From NCBI RefSeq assembly GCF_051020985.1, contig NC_135003.1, positions 6,875,501 through 6,939,500 on the forward strand: DNA of 64,000 nt, read 5' to 3'. Within the stretch, counting starts at the first letter, position 1, and every line of letters starts with the position of its first letter. A program made the position numbers and the translations under genes. Positions 48,716 to 60,500 of the stretch are shown here, in pieces. This DNA is from Nomia melanderi (taxonomy: Eukaryota; Arthropoda; Insecta; Hymenoptera; Halictidae). The notes beneath the pieces are model-generated. The model saw only the letters and a list, made by a program, of their open reading frames with translations. It searched no databases and was not told the origin of the DNA.

Positions 48716-49310
48716 GTCGTGGGGGTAAAGGGGGAAGAGGAGCAGAAAAAAGGGAAAAAGAAGGAAGAAGAAGGAAGCGGAGGAGTTCCCCCTTCAGGAA
48801 GAAGAGTCAACTCGCGAGAAGTGGAAAGCGCCTCGCGAGTGCATCATCGCGCTTGCATTGAGAATCAACTCGGAGGAAGTTCGAGAATATTTCCTCCGTC
48901 GTGTCGTTCCATCTTCCCTCAAAGGCCAGCCACACCCCTTGGTCCCGCTTCTCGTCCCTTGCAATTTGTTGCCGCCCGACCGATCCGCCAGGATCCGCCG
49001 GTTCCCTTTTTTTTCTTTTCCTGCTGCTCCTCCTCCACCTCTTCTTGCATCCAGACGTGCCACTTTGTGCGACGCGTGTCAGGTGCAAATTGCATCAACC
49101 AGAAATGCATCCTCGGCGCGGGGACCCGCAATACTTCTGAAAATCGTTTTGCACCGGGAAAGAATGTGATCACTAGCGACGTCAACGACCGGATGGGTTA
49201 TTCAGAAATTATTCGACTGCCCACTGAAGTGGAAATATACCTTAACAATTTAACTGTCACGTCACCCGAATTCGTGTGGCATCATTTTTTACATGAGCAT
49301 GAACATTAAT
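48716..49310. other. Purine tract, pyrimidine tract and a 230-codon chance frame
   Basis: The plus strand is G/A-rich at 48716-48790 and T/C-rich at 49002-49050. GAAGAGGAGCAGAAAA in the first is roughly the inverse of TTTTCCTGCTGCTCCTCC in the second. The frame at 48617-49309 is the longest in the window, but it has no ATG at its opening, is low-complexity (EEEQKKGKKKEEEG, then serine/proline) and is overlapped by five others. Not called as a gene. Confidence 0.5.
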
Positions 49311-50791
49311 TTTGTTGATGACATATCAGAGGAATCCAATTTTGTTGGATATTCGAAGTATAAGGAAGATAATAATTTTGAATAATCTTGACTTTTTAGT
49401 TTTTGTATTATTAAAAAAATTGTTTCGATTGCATAGCAGGTTTTATGAGCGTTTACTTGACAGTCAAAGTATTAATATTCCTTTGCGATGAAGATAAGAA
49501 TCAAAATGAACAAGTGCTCGAAGGATAAAGTGTGATGTTAGAATTCTTCGACATTTCAAGGAGATTGAAATTCGAAAGTTATACTTCTACATACAAAACT
49601 CATCTATTAGAAACAAACACAAAATTTCTACATATTACATAATACGAAATAAATGAGATTTAATGCTCCACCACAAGTGATGCACGGTCCCCTCTGAAAA
49701 TAGGGAACAATTTGGGCAAAGGCTAAAACGTCGAGAAAATTCGCAATATTTATTCGAGTAATTGATGCACGCGGGCCACCGCACGTACACCATTGTATTT
49801 TAAAAAGTCTATTTAATGGGGAGTAGTAAGGGCCGGGGGATGCTCGAATTTTCGTTAAAATTACAAAACTTCAATCTCCCTGGCGCAAGAGTTCCAGCGT
49901 GGAATTAGCGCGTTTCCGTGGAATAAGAATATGTAGTAGTACTGCAAACATTTCTCCCCACCCCCACGGACACACACACAAATGGAATGTTTCCCATATG
50001 TGGTAAATATTTCATTTGAATTTCATGTCCGTTCAACGTTAACGCCGCGGCGGCCCGCCGACGAATAATTTACTCGAAACGAACGTCGGTGGGCGGCGCG
50101 GCACGATTTTTATTGCCAGAAGAAAACCGGACGATGCGACGGCCACTCGTTAGCGTCTCCCGGCATTCACCCCATCCTCTTCCCCGCGCAGAAATGAAAT
50201 TGAAAATCGCGTGCAGTTTCCGAATAAACATTCCGACAGTCGCGTTTACATCCGTTCGCAGCGTTAACCCGGGAATTAATTGCGGCAAATATATCTTCAG
50301 AAATACGCCGTTATTATACCTGGCCGGCTTGACGCTTGATTTAGATTGTTCATTAAGGGAAAAGGGTATGGCAGGTGGCCATTATTGTGCGCGTGATATC
50401 CAGGCCACGCGTGAGATGTAAAAATAAAGTTGCAAGACTGGACATACTTCACGAGCACTGTTTGTTTATGTTTTCGATAAGGGTTTCCGGAAATCGATGG
50501 ACATGGTCTAAGGTGTTCTTTTATTGTAGTAAAACTGTTCTTGGTTGCCAATGTGATAGCGAAAAATTTATATAATATAGAAAATCCTCTAGATTTGTAA
50601 TAGTTTATGGGAATGTTAATTGAATCTATGAACGTGATTATAGAAAACAACAGTTGTAATTTTCAAGATTTTGAATTGAAACATTTGTATTTTATCATAA
50701 TAAACTTCAATTAGGTGCTCCGTAAAATGACAATTATGACACACAATAATTTTACAAGTCGAAAAATATATTTGTGAATTGCAAATGTTAC
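49311..50791. other. Non-coding
   Basis: AT-rich flanks around a CpG-rich part at 50040-50350. Overlapping frames only. Confidence 0.4.
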
Positions 50792-50866
50792 AATTAATTA
50801 ATATTATCATTAATCAATATTACTATTATCCAATATTACTGTTAATCAACATTACCATTAATTAAA
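50792..50866. repeat. Diverged about 18-bp AT tandem repeat
   Basis: Four units of the form AATATTA(C/T)NNTTAATC in succession. Confidence 0.7.
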
Positions 50867-50896
50867 TAAATATCAACTCCCAAATCCCAAGTAGCT

Positions 50897-51068
50897 ACGT
50901 TCTACTGTCTTATAATTTCTTTCTCCACTGAGATCGATCTGACCACATTGTTATTAATAACTTATCGAAAATAAGAGAAAATTCCAGTCTTGTTCCATGT
51001 CACCGTGTTAAATTCTATTTTAAATCTTCGCCACGAGTTTGACACGATGTTGTAGGACAAGGGGTTAA
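50897..51068 (+). mobile_element. Family I MITE, copy 3 (internally shortened)
   Basis: The right end GTAGGACAAGGGG then TTAA (51065-51068), preceded by CCACGAGTTTGACACGAT, matches the family I right end almost exactly. The left part (CTTATAATTTCTTTCTCCACT, then GATCGATCTGACCAC) aligns with the start of the 57329 copy. About 80 bp of the middle is missing. The left TTAA is not kept. Confidence 0.7.
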
Positions 51069-52481
51069 ACGGTGGATGAATTATTAACGGTTAATAAATC
51101 GTCCTCGGATAGGCCTAATAAAGAAGAAATTAATTCAGTGGCTGCAAGTTCGCAGACGATAAAGACGCCGTGCGCGCTACCTCTGCAAGAGAGAGCTTCA
51201 TCTCCGAGACAAGAATATTAACCACACACACATTTTCCTCGTATCCGTTGTGATCGTCGCGGCAGGGGCGCGTATAATTATCACTAATTACACGTCTCCG
51301 CGAGGCGTTCCGCTAAACCGACCGGAGCTTTCCCTTTCTCCCGCTGCTAATAATCGTGAATTACAAGTAATAAATTAAAGCTCGGCTTAATTACGGGCTC
51401 GCGTGTCATATCAACGCCCCGGTCCTACGCGCCAACAATTTCCGCGAGCAGCACGAGCGGGAAAGAGAGGGCAGGCGTCGTGCAAGCTCGTACAATCCTG
51501 CTCACAAATTATTCGCGCATCACGCCGGCAACAAAGTCAATGTTATTAATGACTTAACGGCTGCCGCCGTACACGCGTGATTCCATTGGTTATCGGTTAT
51601 CTGCCGACATCGTGTGACCGTGACTCGTCTCTGACAACTTTTATTTGTCGATGTTGTAGTAACATTCTCTGAACATTAATCAAGTATTAGAACTAGTCTA
51701 TGAAGCGTATGAACTAGTCTATGGCTGCTAAGTTTTCTCTAAAATTTGTTTTAAAACTAGTAGACTGGAAATTAAATGTACTGTGAACTTTGAATTTTGA
51801 AAAAGTTGTTTATGAAAAATTGAGTGAAAATTTCTTAGTTTTTTAATATTGGTTGTTTATATTAATAGTAGTGTAGAGAGAATCTTGAATCGTGTTTAAA
51901 ATTCTAAAATTAGTGATCGTAACCAAGAACAGTTTGAACATTTCAATTCTTCGCAGATCGTCGGAATCGATGAAGTTTCGCGTCACCGGTTTCGAAAAAT
52001 GCGCGGAAAATGCGCGAAGAAATCCCTGTCTCATCGAGGCAACGAAGAGGCCGTAAATTCCGCGAGAACAATGTACGTGTCAGACGCGAGCGCCGGTAGA
52101 AATAAAACGTCGGCCGGCCACCGTTGAAGCGCTGTTTGCACGGGCTTTTTTTCATCCGGCGGGATTAATGCGCAAACCGAGTACCTTATAAACAGGAGGT
52201 GGACTGCCAGGGTGACAAATCGTCGGTTGGTCGGACGTTGATTCAAAGGGACACACCTTTTTCTGATCCCGGAAGGATGCAGCCGGCATTCACGCGGAGA
52301 GAAATCACCCCCCGACCGACCGGAAGAATTAACGAGGATAATCGATGGCGGAAATTGAATTCTTTGCAAACTGTTTCGCTCCTCCCGTTTCCTTCTTTCA
52401 AATTTGTTGTGATGTGATCTGCGATTCAGAGAATTACGAGACTTTACCAGGTAAATTCACTTGTAACAGTGATAAATTAAA
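51069..52481. other. CpG-rich block with homeodomain-type words; AT-rich remainder
   Basis: 51080-51620 is GC-rich yet contains many TAATTA, ATTAAT, TTAATGA and GATAA words, a mix typical of insect regulatory DNA. GAACTAGTCTATG is repeated at 51690 and 51711. Frames at 51943-52369 (minus) have no domain. Confidence 0.35.
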
Positions 52482-52652
52482 TTAACCCGTTTGAAAGTGT
52501 CTCAAGCCTTTGATTGAAATTAATTCACTCCAACTGATATAGTCGAGCAACATAGACAACTAAAAGCAATTGTGTACGGAATATTCCGTTTCTAGTAATA
52601 AGGAACAATTATCGTATGCGGATTATTGCACTTAATGATGCAAATGGGTTAA
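52482..52652. mobile_element. TTAA-type MITE with CCCRTTTG ends
   Basis: TTAA at 52482-52485 and 52649-52652. Left end TTAACCCGTTTGAAAGTG; read inward, the right end is TTAACCCATTTGCATCAT. A perfect 14-bp palindrome, ACGGAATATTCCGT, sits in the middle at 52576-52589. At 171 bp it is non-coding. Confidence 0.7.
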
Positions 52653-53438
52653 TAAAAATTGTAATTTAAGCTCCTTGTATCTAGAAATTTTACATAAAGG
52701 TATCGCTTGATTTAATATATTTGCTTGAAGCTTTATCTGTTTAATAAGTAAAAGATAAACCACTTCTGGCTGATGAACAAATGAAAGTTGTTATTCCTAG
52801 AAGCAGCGTGAAATAATTTATGTTGCACAATCAATGTTCAAAGAAATCAAGACAAAGAAACATTAATAATTCTGCAGTTTCGAGTGCTGCAGTTTTGATT
52901 AAAATTTTCCAGGTTGTGATTTTGCTCTCATAAACGCATACATTTAGTTTTATTTCACGAACCGGCGCGCTCCGCGTGTGCTCGTTCAAATAATCGACAA
53001 GCAATCGCGCGAAATCAGTGGTCCGTTACCTTGCTCTCCCAAAATTCCGGGACACTTGAATTTCAAGGACCGTTGAGAGTCAGACGAGCGTTGCTATGAC
53101 GCTTCACGCTGAAAATCGCTTCCAGAATCCAATGGGCGAAGTATCCGTGCTCCCTACCGGAACAAACTATGCCCTTTCGCGGCTCAACCTTCAAATACTT
53201 TAATTAAACATCGTGAATTCTGACGTTTTAAGCTCAACACTACGCCACGTTTCATCATAAGGCCCTCTGTGCTGCAGTATTACGTGAATATCTGGACTTA
53301 ATTAGATTTGATTCCATTAAACGGAACAGAATTTATTCCTCGGAATAATATTTCTTCCGTAGACGTAAGTAAGTATATAGACACGAACAGAACCGGATGG
53401 AACACGGAAGTGATCAAATATTATCCCAATTCTATTGG
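52653..53438. other. Non-coding
   Basis: CpG-richer at 52960-53180. No exon signal. Confidence 0.4.
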
Positions 53439-53760
53439 TCTTAATACAAATATGTAAATTTTCTGCTTGTTCTTTTAATACAAATATGTATTATTACCTA
53501 CATGTCTTTCAACTCCTTGCCATGTAATATCGTGTTAGACTCGTGGTGAAAATTTCAAGCGGAATTTAACAAAGAGAAATATTACTCAATTCTTTTGAAT
53601 TCAAATGAAATATTATTCTTTTTAAAAAAGTGCCTACAGTTTTTCGTCTTCTTTTAGCAAATTAATAATTACAAGACAATTGTATCGATCATAGTTAAGA
53701 AAGAAATCATAGGGGTTAATACAAATACGTGAAGGTTCTATTTGTTTTTGAATATAAAAA
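53439..53760. repeat. 36-bp direct repeat split by a MITE
   Basis: TTAATACAAATATGTAAATT (about 53440), TTAATACAAATATGTATTAT (about 53476) and TTAATACAAATACGTGAAGG (53716) are successive units; TTCT(G/A)(C/T)TTGTT follows in the first and third. The third unit is separated from the second by the family I element at 53509-53719, whose right TTAA is also the start of that unit. Confidence 0.65.
53509..53719 (-). mobile_element. Family I MITE, copy 4 (inverted)
   Basis: The left end CAACTCCTTGCCATGTAATA, then TCGTGTTAGACTCGTGG, is the inverse of the family I right end. The right end ATCGATCATAGTTAAGAAAG, then AAATCATAGGGG and TTAA (53716-53719), is the inverse of the left end of the 57329 copy, minus five bases. 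The left TTAA has decayed to TCAA. Confidence 0.8.
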
Positions 53761-56700
53761 TATGTGAATCGTTTCTTAAACATTAATACTTTTAAAATTA
53801 TAGACTTTAACGTTTTCAAAAACAGCCGAAATAATATAATATTACCGAATACTTTTAGAGAGAATGGAAATATAAAACGATACATTATTTCGGAATTAAA
53901 GTTTCCATTGATTGTCTTGAGTTTCCTAGACAAGTTTCCTATTGTTGCGCTACCTGTTCTACTATTACCTTTCCAGCGTATCGATTTCATATCCTTGCTG
54001 CTCGAAATAGAATGGAGAGGGTAGCATTGTTCACGAATTCGACAGATACACGTGTTACATTACAGCAAAGACGTTTAAGGGCGGATTAAACGCGGTGATT
54101 TCGACCGATGCTGGTGAATCTTTAACGAGAGTTCTATTCCAGGAGACGATCTCGCCGGATCACGGTAAAACTATCCAGGATTTATCGGTATGGATGCGAT
54201 GGAACAGCACGGCGACCGTCCCGAATAAAACACGAGCGAACGAGCCGCTTCAATAATTTTCCCGCTCGTCTTCGCGGTGGTTGATAAAAATTCCGGAAAT
54301 ATTGTCTGGCCCGTCGCGATTGGATTGATACTGTTGATCGATCTCCTATATTACCTTGCAGCTCTCTACAGGGTTTATTTAGAAAAAGAAACGACGCTAA
54401 TGGTAGACAGTGCTCGCTAAATCGAGCGAAAAAGCTTTATCAGTTTCGAAGTTGCAAACGATTTTTCCCCTCGGATTAAACGAATCCATCAACACGCGGA
54501 TACTGTATTGTATAAAATACACAATGGATTTTGCCATTGTCATTGGAATCAATCGTTTGCATGCAGAATGGAACAAGTAATCCTTTAACGTTTTGTGGAG
54601 CGTGTTTACTTTATCTGAAACATTATCCAAAAAGTAACTGACGACTTGGAAAATATTCAGACTAGTGCTTACTTAGACTCTTATCCTTTACTATGCGAGT
54701 ACCGTCGGGTTTCGAAGTTCTGAAATTCTTTTTATCGTTGCACTGTACAAGTTTCGAAGTCGCGTTTAAGTGATACGATCGACGATAACGCGGACGAGAT
54801 GCATTTACGACAATCGATTATATTTTAATCTCTTCATTGTTCGATCGAATTACGGTATAATCGTGAAAAAGATTGTTACAGTCTTTTTCGTTTGTTTCGA
54901 TTGTTATTAGCTTCGAAACGACATCATCATCGTCGATACATTTATCCCCGGATATTTGAACGACAATGTCGCCGCTTATAAAGCAGAAACATTATTACCG
55001 AGTTATTTGTTTTCCGCCGTCGCGTCGCGTACGTGAAGGGGGAGGCTGGTGAACGATATCACGAGGACGTTTAACACGGATCACCGGCCGCGATATTACC
55101 GTTAAACAAAGTGTTCCCGATTGTTCATGCAAAAACATTTACCGGCGCCCGATTCGCTGAAATATTCATCGTTGAATGCATTACGAGGCATTACGACGGA
55201 AGCGTTCGCTAAATAATTCATTATCTTATAATATTCATATCGTCCGATGTACACAGCGATACATTCGTAATAGCGCCGAACTTTGTTCACCCCGTCCATT
55301 GTTTTTACCGAATCTACGGAAAAGTTGCTCGCCGTTCGCGATCACCGGAAACCGAAGAGTTGCACGTAAGTAATTCGCCTGGGAAGATTTTAATCGAATT
55401 CATTTGGGAACATCGAACAGAAACGTGTGGGGGTATTAACAAATATTTCAAATGAAAAATCAGTCCATTGTTTTAAATTTTCGTTATAATTCGTCTTTCA
55501 ATTAAGGAACCTCCCCATTATTCCAATCTATAATAAAACAATCTATGGAGATAATAATTTTCATAAAATGTCTCAATTTATCTATTAATTTTCTGTTATT
55601 AAAAAACAGTATCCCCAAATTACAACGAAAATAATTATAAAATCTATTCCTCGCGAAACAAAAACACAATATAACTATATAAAAAAGGACTAAACAAATT
55701 CATTAAAAAAAAAGAAGAAAAATTTGGTTTTCAAAAAGACCTGAAAAATATTCATTAAGGTTAATTCGATGCAGGGTTGGTTTTTAATGCGGCCCACCTT
55801 TCCGTGATTGTTCCGCGATGTAAATCGCGGCCAATGTGAGTTCAGCCCCGATCTTCCTTAACGCTGGCGAACGTATTGCCGTGCAACGGGTAATTGAATG
55901 CTCGTTGCTGCATCTGATTATGGAGGCACGTATAGCGGGCCTCGGACTCTGTACACCGAGGACGTGTATACGTCACCAGGCCGACGTGTATGCACGTCGC
56001 TCGCCGACGTTGGATGGCCCGCAGCAAGATCCGATTAACCGTTCATTGTCTCCCGCGGCCCGCTGCGGAAATGAACGTCCCCCGTCCGTCGGCCACCCCC
56101 ATCCCCCATCTCCGATCGGAATGTAACACGAATTTCTTGCCGCGGATCGATGCGCGACCAACAGCCAAAGATTGCTCCCGGCCCGAACACCGGCGGTGCA
56201 ACGTCTTTAGGGTCAATACCCGAAACGACCCTACCAACCCCTGGCTGTCAGTATTTTCTTTTGAAATAGAGACTTGTAGCTAATGATAAGTAAAATTTTG
56301 AAAACATTCGTTATCGAGTGAAATGTGAGTGACGATAAAACATTTGCAAAGGGTACTAAAAAAATTTAAGTCTGTGCTAAACGTCTATAAAAATATAGTC
56401 CTGTAGTGAAATTACGATAATAAATGCTAACTCCTCGCTATTGATAGCCAACTGAAACATTAACAGTTTGAGAATGAATGTTGTCATATTGGTGACATTC
56501 GTTTTTGTATTTCAAATCATTGTGAGGGAGTGATATTTGACGCATTGATTAGTGAATTAACCATTAAACTGTATGAGCAATTCTCATACATTGGAACGAG
56601 TTTTCTTATTTAAGTAGAAATTGACAAGTTAACATTTTTAATAACGATTCAATATCATTAGATATGTAAGAATTCAATACGTCATTTAGCTTACTATGAA

Positions 56701-57328
56701 AACGCTGAGAAATTAGTGACGATAATATAAACCTTCTAAGTCCAATCCGAAGAGAAGTCGCAAGACGACTCACTTGAAGTAACTCGATCCGGATCGTCCT
56801 GCAGTATAGTAAATGAATAGAGGGCGAACAAATTAGGGTACAGTGGATCTAAGAGGGTGTGTTTTTTGTTCATTCCCGGAGTGGTCGGTGGAAGTAATTC
56901 GTCGAGTCGATTCGAAGGGGAAAAAGAATCGGTCCCGATCTTATCGACCCAATGAATCACACATCTGTCGCCGAATGTGTGAATTACTTAGGGAATCACC
57001 TGGGGTAGCTAGAGGCCTTAATTGGGTACTGTGTAGGGTGGGCTAATGGAGTTTGACAAATCCGATGTCAACGAGTCCAGTTAACGCTGAAGGCTACTAA
57101 TACGACTTTAATAAGGAATTGTTGATAGAACAGTAATAGAAATTCTTATAAATTCAACAATAAAGTTTTCCATTGAATTACAATAAAAAATATACAGATA
57201 CAACGAGAATACACAGTACGTGCAATTTAGTTATTTTCTACAGATGTAAACTCACAAATAATCTACATCCTAAGGTAGTTATAAGCTTTCTGAATTTTCA
57301 ATTTAAGTTACAATAACTTCTTCAATAC
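53761..57328. other. Non-coding; CpG-rich 54040-54330, 54900-55370, 55800-56260
   Basis: Overlapping frames at 55836-56283 read the CpG-rich part in five registers without a domain. TTAACCATTAAACTG followed by the hairpin GTATGAG-CAATT-CTCATAC (56573-56591) looks like another TTAA-type terminus with no partner found. Confidence 0.4.
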
Positions 57329-57579
57329 TTAAGCCTTTGCCCTATGATTTATTTCTTAACTATGATCGATACAACTACTTCCTCATTAATAATTTATTAG
57401 GAAAAGGAACAATTTTAATGCTTATTCTATGGCTTCGTTTTCTTCAAAAGTTAAAGATTGATAATAAAAAAGTAATATTTAATTTATATTTGAAAAAAAT
57501 AAATAGCACATAGATTTTTGAAATTCAGTTTCAAATTTTCGTCACGAGTCTGACACGATATTGTAGGTCAAGGGGTTAA
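57329..57579 (+). mobile_element. Family I TTAA-type MITE, copy 5 (best preserved)
   Basis: TTAA at 57329-57332 and 57576-57579. Left end TTAAGCCTTTGCCCTATGAT; read inward, the right end is TTAACCCCTTGACCTACAAT. It continues with ATCGTGTCAGACTCGTGACG. With both target sites intact and 251 bp in length, this copy serves as reference for the family. The inside is AT-rich with no frame. Confidence 0.88.
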
Positions 57580-60500
57580 TTACACTATAAAATCATTTTC
57601 ATCTTATCGAATCCTCATCGAATCTATATATATATATATGAATGCGATACAAGCGTTTTTAATCGGTACGGTATAACGAAGATATTCCGCCGGCCAATGT
57701 TTATCTGAATTATTCATCCCGCCCGCAAAACAAATATTTTACGAATATAAGTTCCAAAAAATTCTACCCAATTTTCCTAACTTTTTTACTTCGGTAATAC
57801 CATCGTCGTTATCCCCGTTCAAAGCGTAGAATGGCGGCCCGTGTTTCGTGCATCGATGAAAATGTAAACGGCCGTCGGCGATGAGAAGAAATTTCGTTCG
57901 TGGAAGCCCGCAGTCCATTAAATTTCAAGGAAGCTTTTTCCGGTCGCAGCATGCGTTAAATGAAAATTTCTGCGGCCCCTCATCCGACGATCGCACGCGT
58001 CCGGAATTATAGTGGCGCGGTTACATTGTTTACACCGCATGAAAATTCATTTGCAAGAAAATACATCGACTGCACGCCATTCTTGCGGTTTATGAATATT
58101 TCTGCCTCGTGAAAACGTCTTTATCCCAGCTCTTTTCCCCCACCTCTCCCTCTCTCTCTCTCTTTTGCCTTCTGTCTATTTCAACGCGAGATATTCATTC
58201 TCCGTGGAAAAGAGCGAACACGTCCTGAATAATGCTCCTTGAAATTGTAATTAACGAACGTCCGTTAACAATTTCAGCGTTTTCAAACGTTCGCTCGAAC
58301 GAAAACGTCCCGCGAAACCCTCTGAATCGAAAATTATTTAGTGATGAGTGAAATGAAAATTTTATCGAACGACACGAATAAAGTACGATGAAAGAATGCC
58401 TCGTTTTCTTCTTGTCTCGAGCAAAATATTTTAAAGCCCTGGAATCTTTGACAGATGAAACAAATTTCCTGTTTGAATTCTGCTTCCGCGGAAAAAGTCA
58501 GATTTTAAAGAATGATCCGTGATACCTACTAATGCGTGTGTTCCCTGAGCGTTGAATTTCACGTGATTATGTAGATCGCTCGTGAAATCGAAGCTTCAAC
58601 GGGAAAACGTCTATGAAACGATTTGTCGGGCGGATTTTTTGAGAATAATGGGGCACGAGGCACATCGGGTGAAAGCTTTACAGACTCGCAGCGGATATTC
58701 CGTTAGCGTTATGAATTTTAGACATGGGTGAATGGGTTTTCGATAGATTTACTTAACCCCGATTTATCGTCTTCTATTTTTCCTTTGTTCCCAAACATTT
58801 CTACTCACTTCCAATGCATCCGAAAGTTATTCGCGGGATTAATCTTCGGAGGATGGATTTTCGATTCGTCGTATCGATTAGAATAGTATATAAATAATAT
58901 TTGTGATATGTGTACCATTTGTGAAGTAACGTTTATCAATTATTAACTAATAATATTGAGAATATGGAGAGAATATTAATATATTAAAAATATTGCGTTT
59001 GTACATTCCTTGTGTATCATAAATATTTATTCCCTGTTGTTATTATACAATACCTTTGTATTTTTAATCAAACGCGTGGATGGTAAGGGTTAATGAAGGA
59101 GAAGAAAATATTTTATGGATATTCGTGTGCATAAACTCGTCAGTAAAGCTAACCAAGCACAGAGGACATTTTCAGAGGATATTTTACGAGCCTTGTTATC
59201 TGATCAACTTATTACTTATTCATCGGTGGATGAAGCTTTGGCCTAAAACCGTTAAATTTTACGAGTCGATGTTTAACGCGCTTGAAGCGCGAATGAGGTG
59301 AATAAGCTCCCATAGATCATTTGTTCAGACGATGGATTTACGTGATCGTAAACGAAAATTTATGATCGCGTTCAATGAGTAACGAAATCAACGGAAGTAG
59401 TAATTAACCAATATTTAAATATCTACTAAAGTTCATAATGTTAGAATTGTTAATATTTGATATTAAAACACTAACAGAAACCTTATATACAAATTTCAGA
59501 AATGGTAACGTAAAGAATTTAACCGTTGAGAATAATTGAAGAACTCAGCGCGGCGCAGCGACCATACCGAAACGCATTTATCAAGCGCTGTACATTCATA
59601 CGCTTTCGGGAACTCTTTTTTCCTTTTCTCTATGCATGCCATTCGAATAACCGTGATTACTAACAAGGAAATCGTTACAGAACTCGTACGGGAACAAGTT
59701 CATTAAACTTCGTCACCGGTTCCATCAGTCCGGGAAATAACTTCCGAAGTTATCGAAATAAAACCTGGAAAATGCGCGTCGCCCGCTGGTATAAGCAAAA
59801 ATCTCTGTGCTGTTCTGAAAATAAATAACCAGCTGCTGTTAAAATCACAGAAACATTCTGATCAAAGATAATAATATTTCTATATATATAATTACCGAAG
59901 ATTGGTTCTTCATTCGCTTACAGAATTTTAAATATTAATCAATTACAAATTTGAATCTAATAATCTAATAATTCACAATGTAATAATTACAGCAAACCGT
60001 ATTTCGTAATAATCAACAAATAAATCCAAAAATAGCAAAGAGAAAGCACAAAGAAAAGTATAACAAATCACATAATTAATCTAATAATTTATTAAACAAT
60101 TAATTACAGAAAAGATTCAATGAATCTTTTCGATTCTATGGACATCAAGAAAAGTATTGAACAATATCCAATCATTCGGTACACTCGGTATGAACGCGCA
60201 AGTCGAGTAACGCGAATCACAAACGAATTTTCAGTAACCGGTTCGCGCTCTCCAGAGAGATGTGTCTTCGTTGTAACGAGGATAGAGGGTAAAAATAATT
60301 CCCGCGAATACACCACGCACCGATGTACTCCGTTTAATTAATTCCCGTTTCCGTTATCCTTACCGGCGACAGGGATAGCGAGGAAACAACAAAAAAGAGA
60401 AAGCAAAAAGACAAGGTACCGACGAAGGAAATCCCGTAGCTGGCAGTGGGTGGATTACACAGGCGATTCCCGTGGAATTGCAGCTGCGTTACGGCATAAT

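Noticed and set aside
48617..49309. Longest open frame (230 codons, plus)
   Set aside because: Opens at a non-ATG codon, is low-complexity from purine and pyrimidine tracts, and is overlapped by several equally open frames; no domain.
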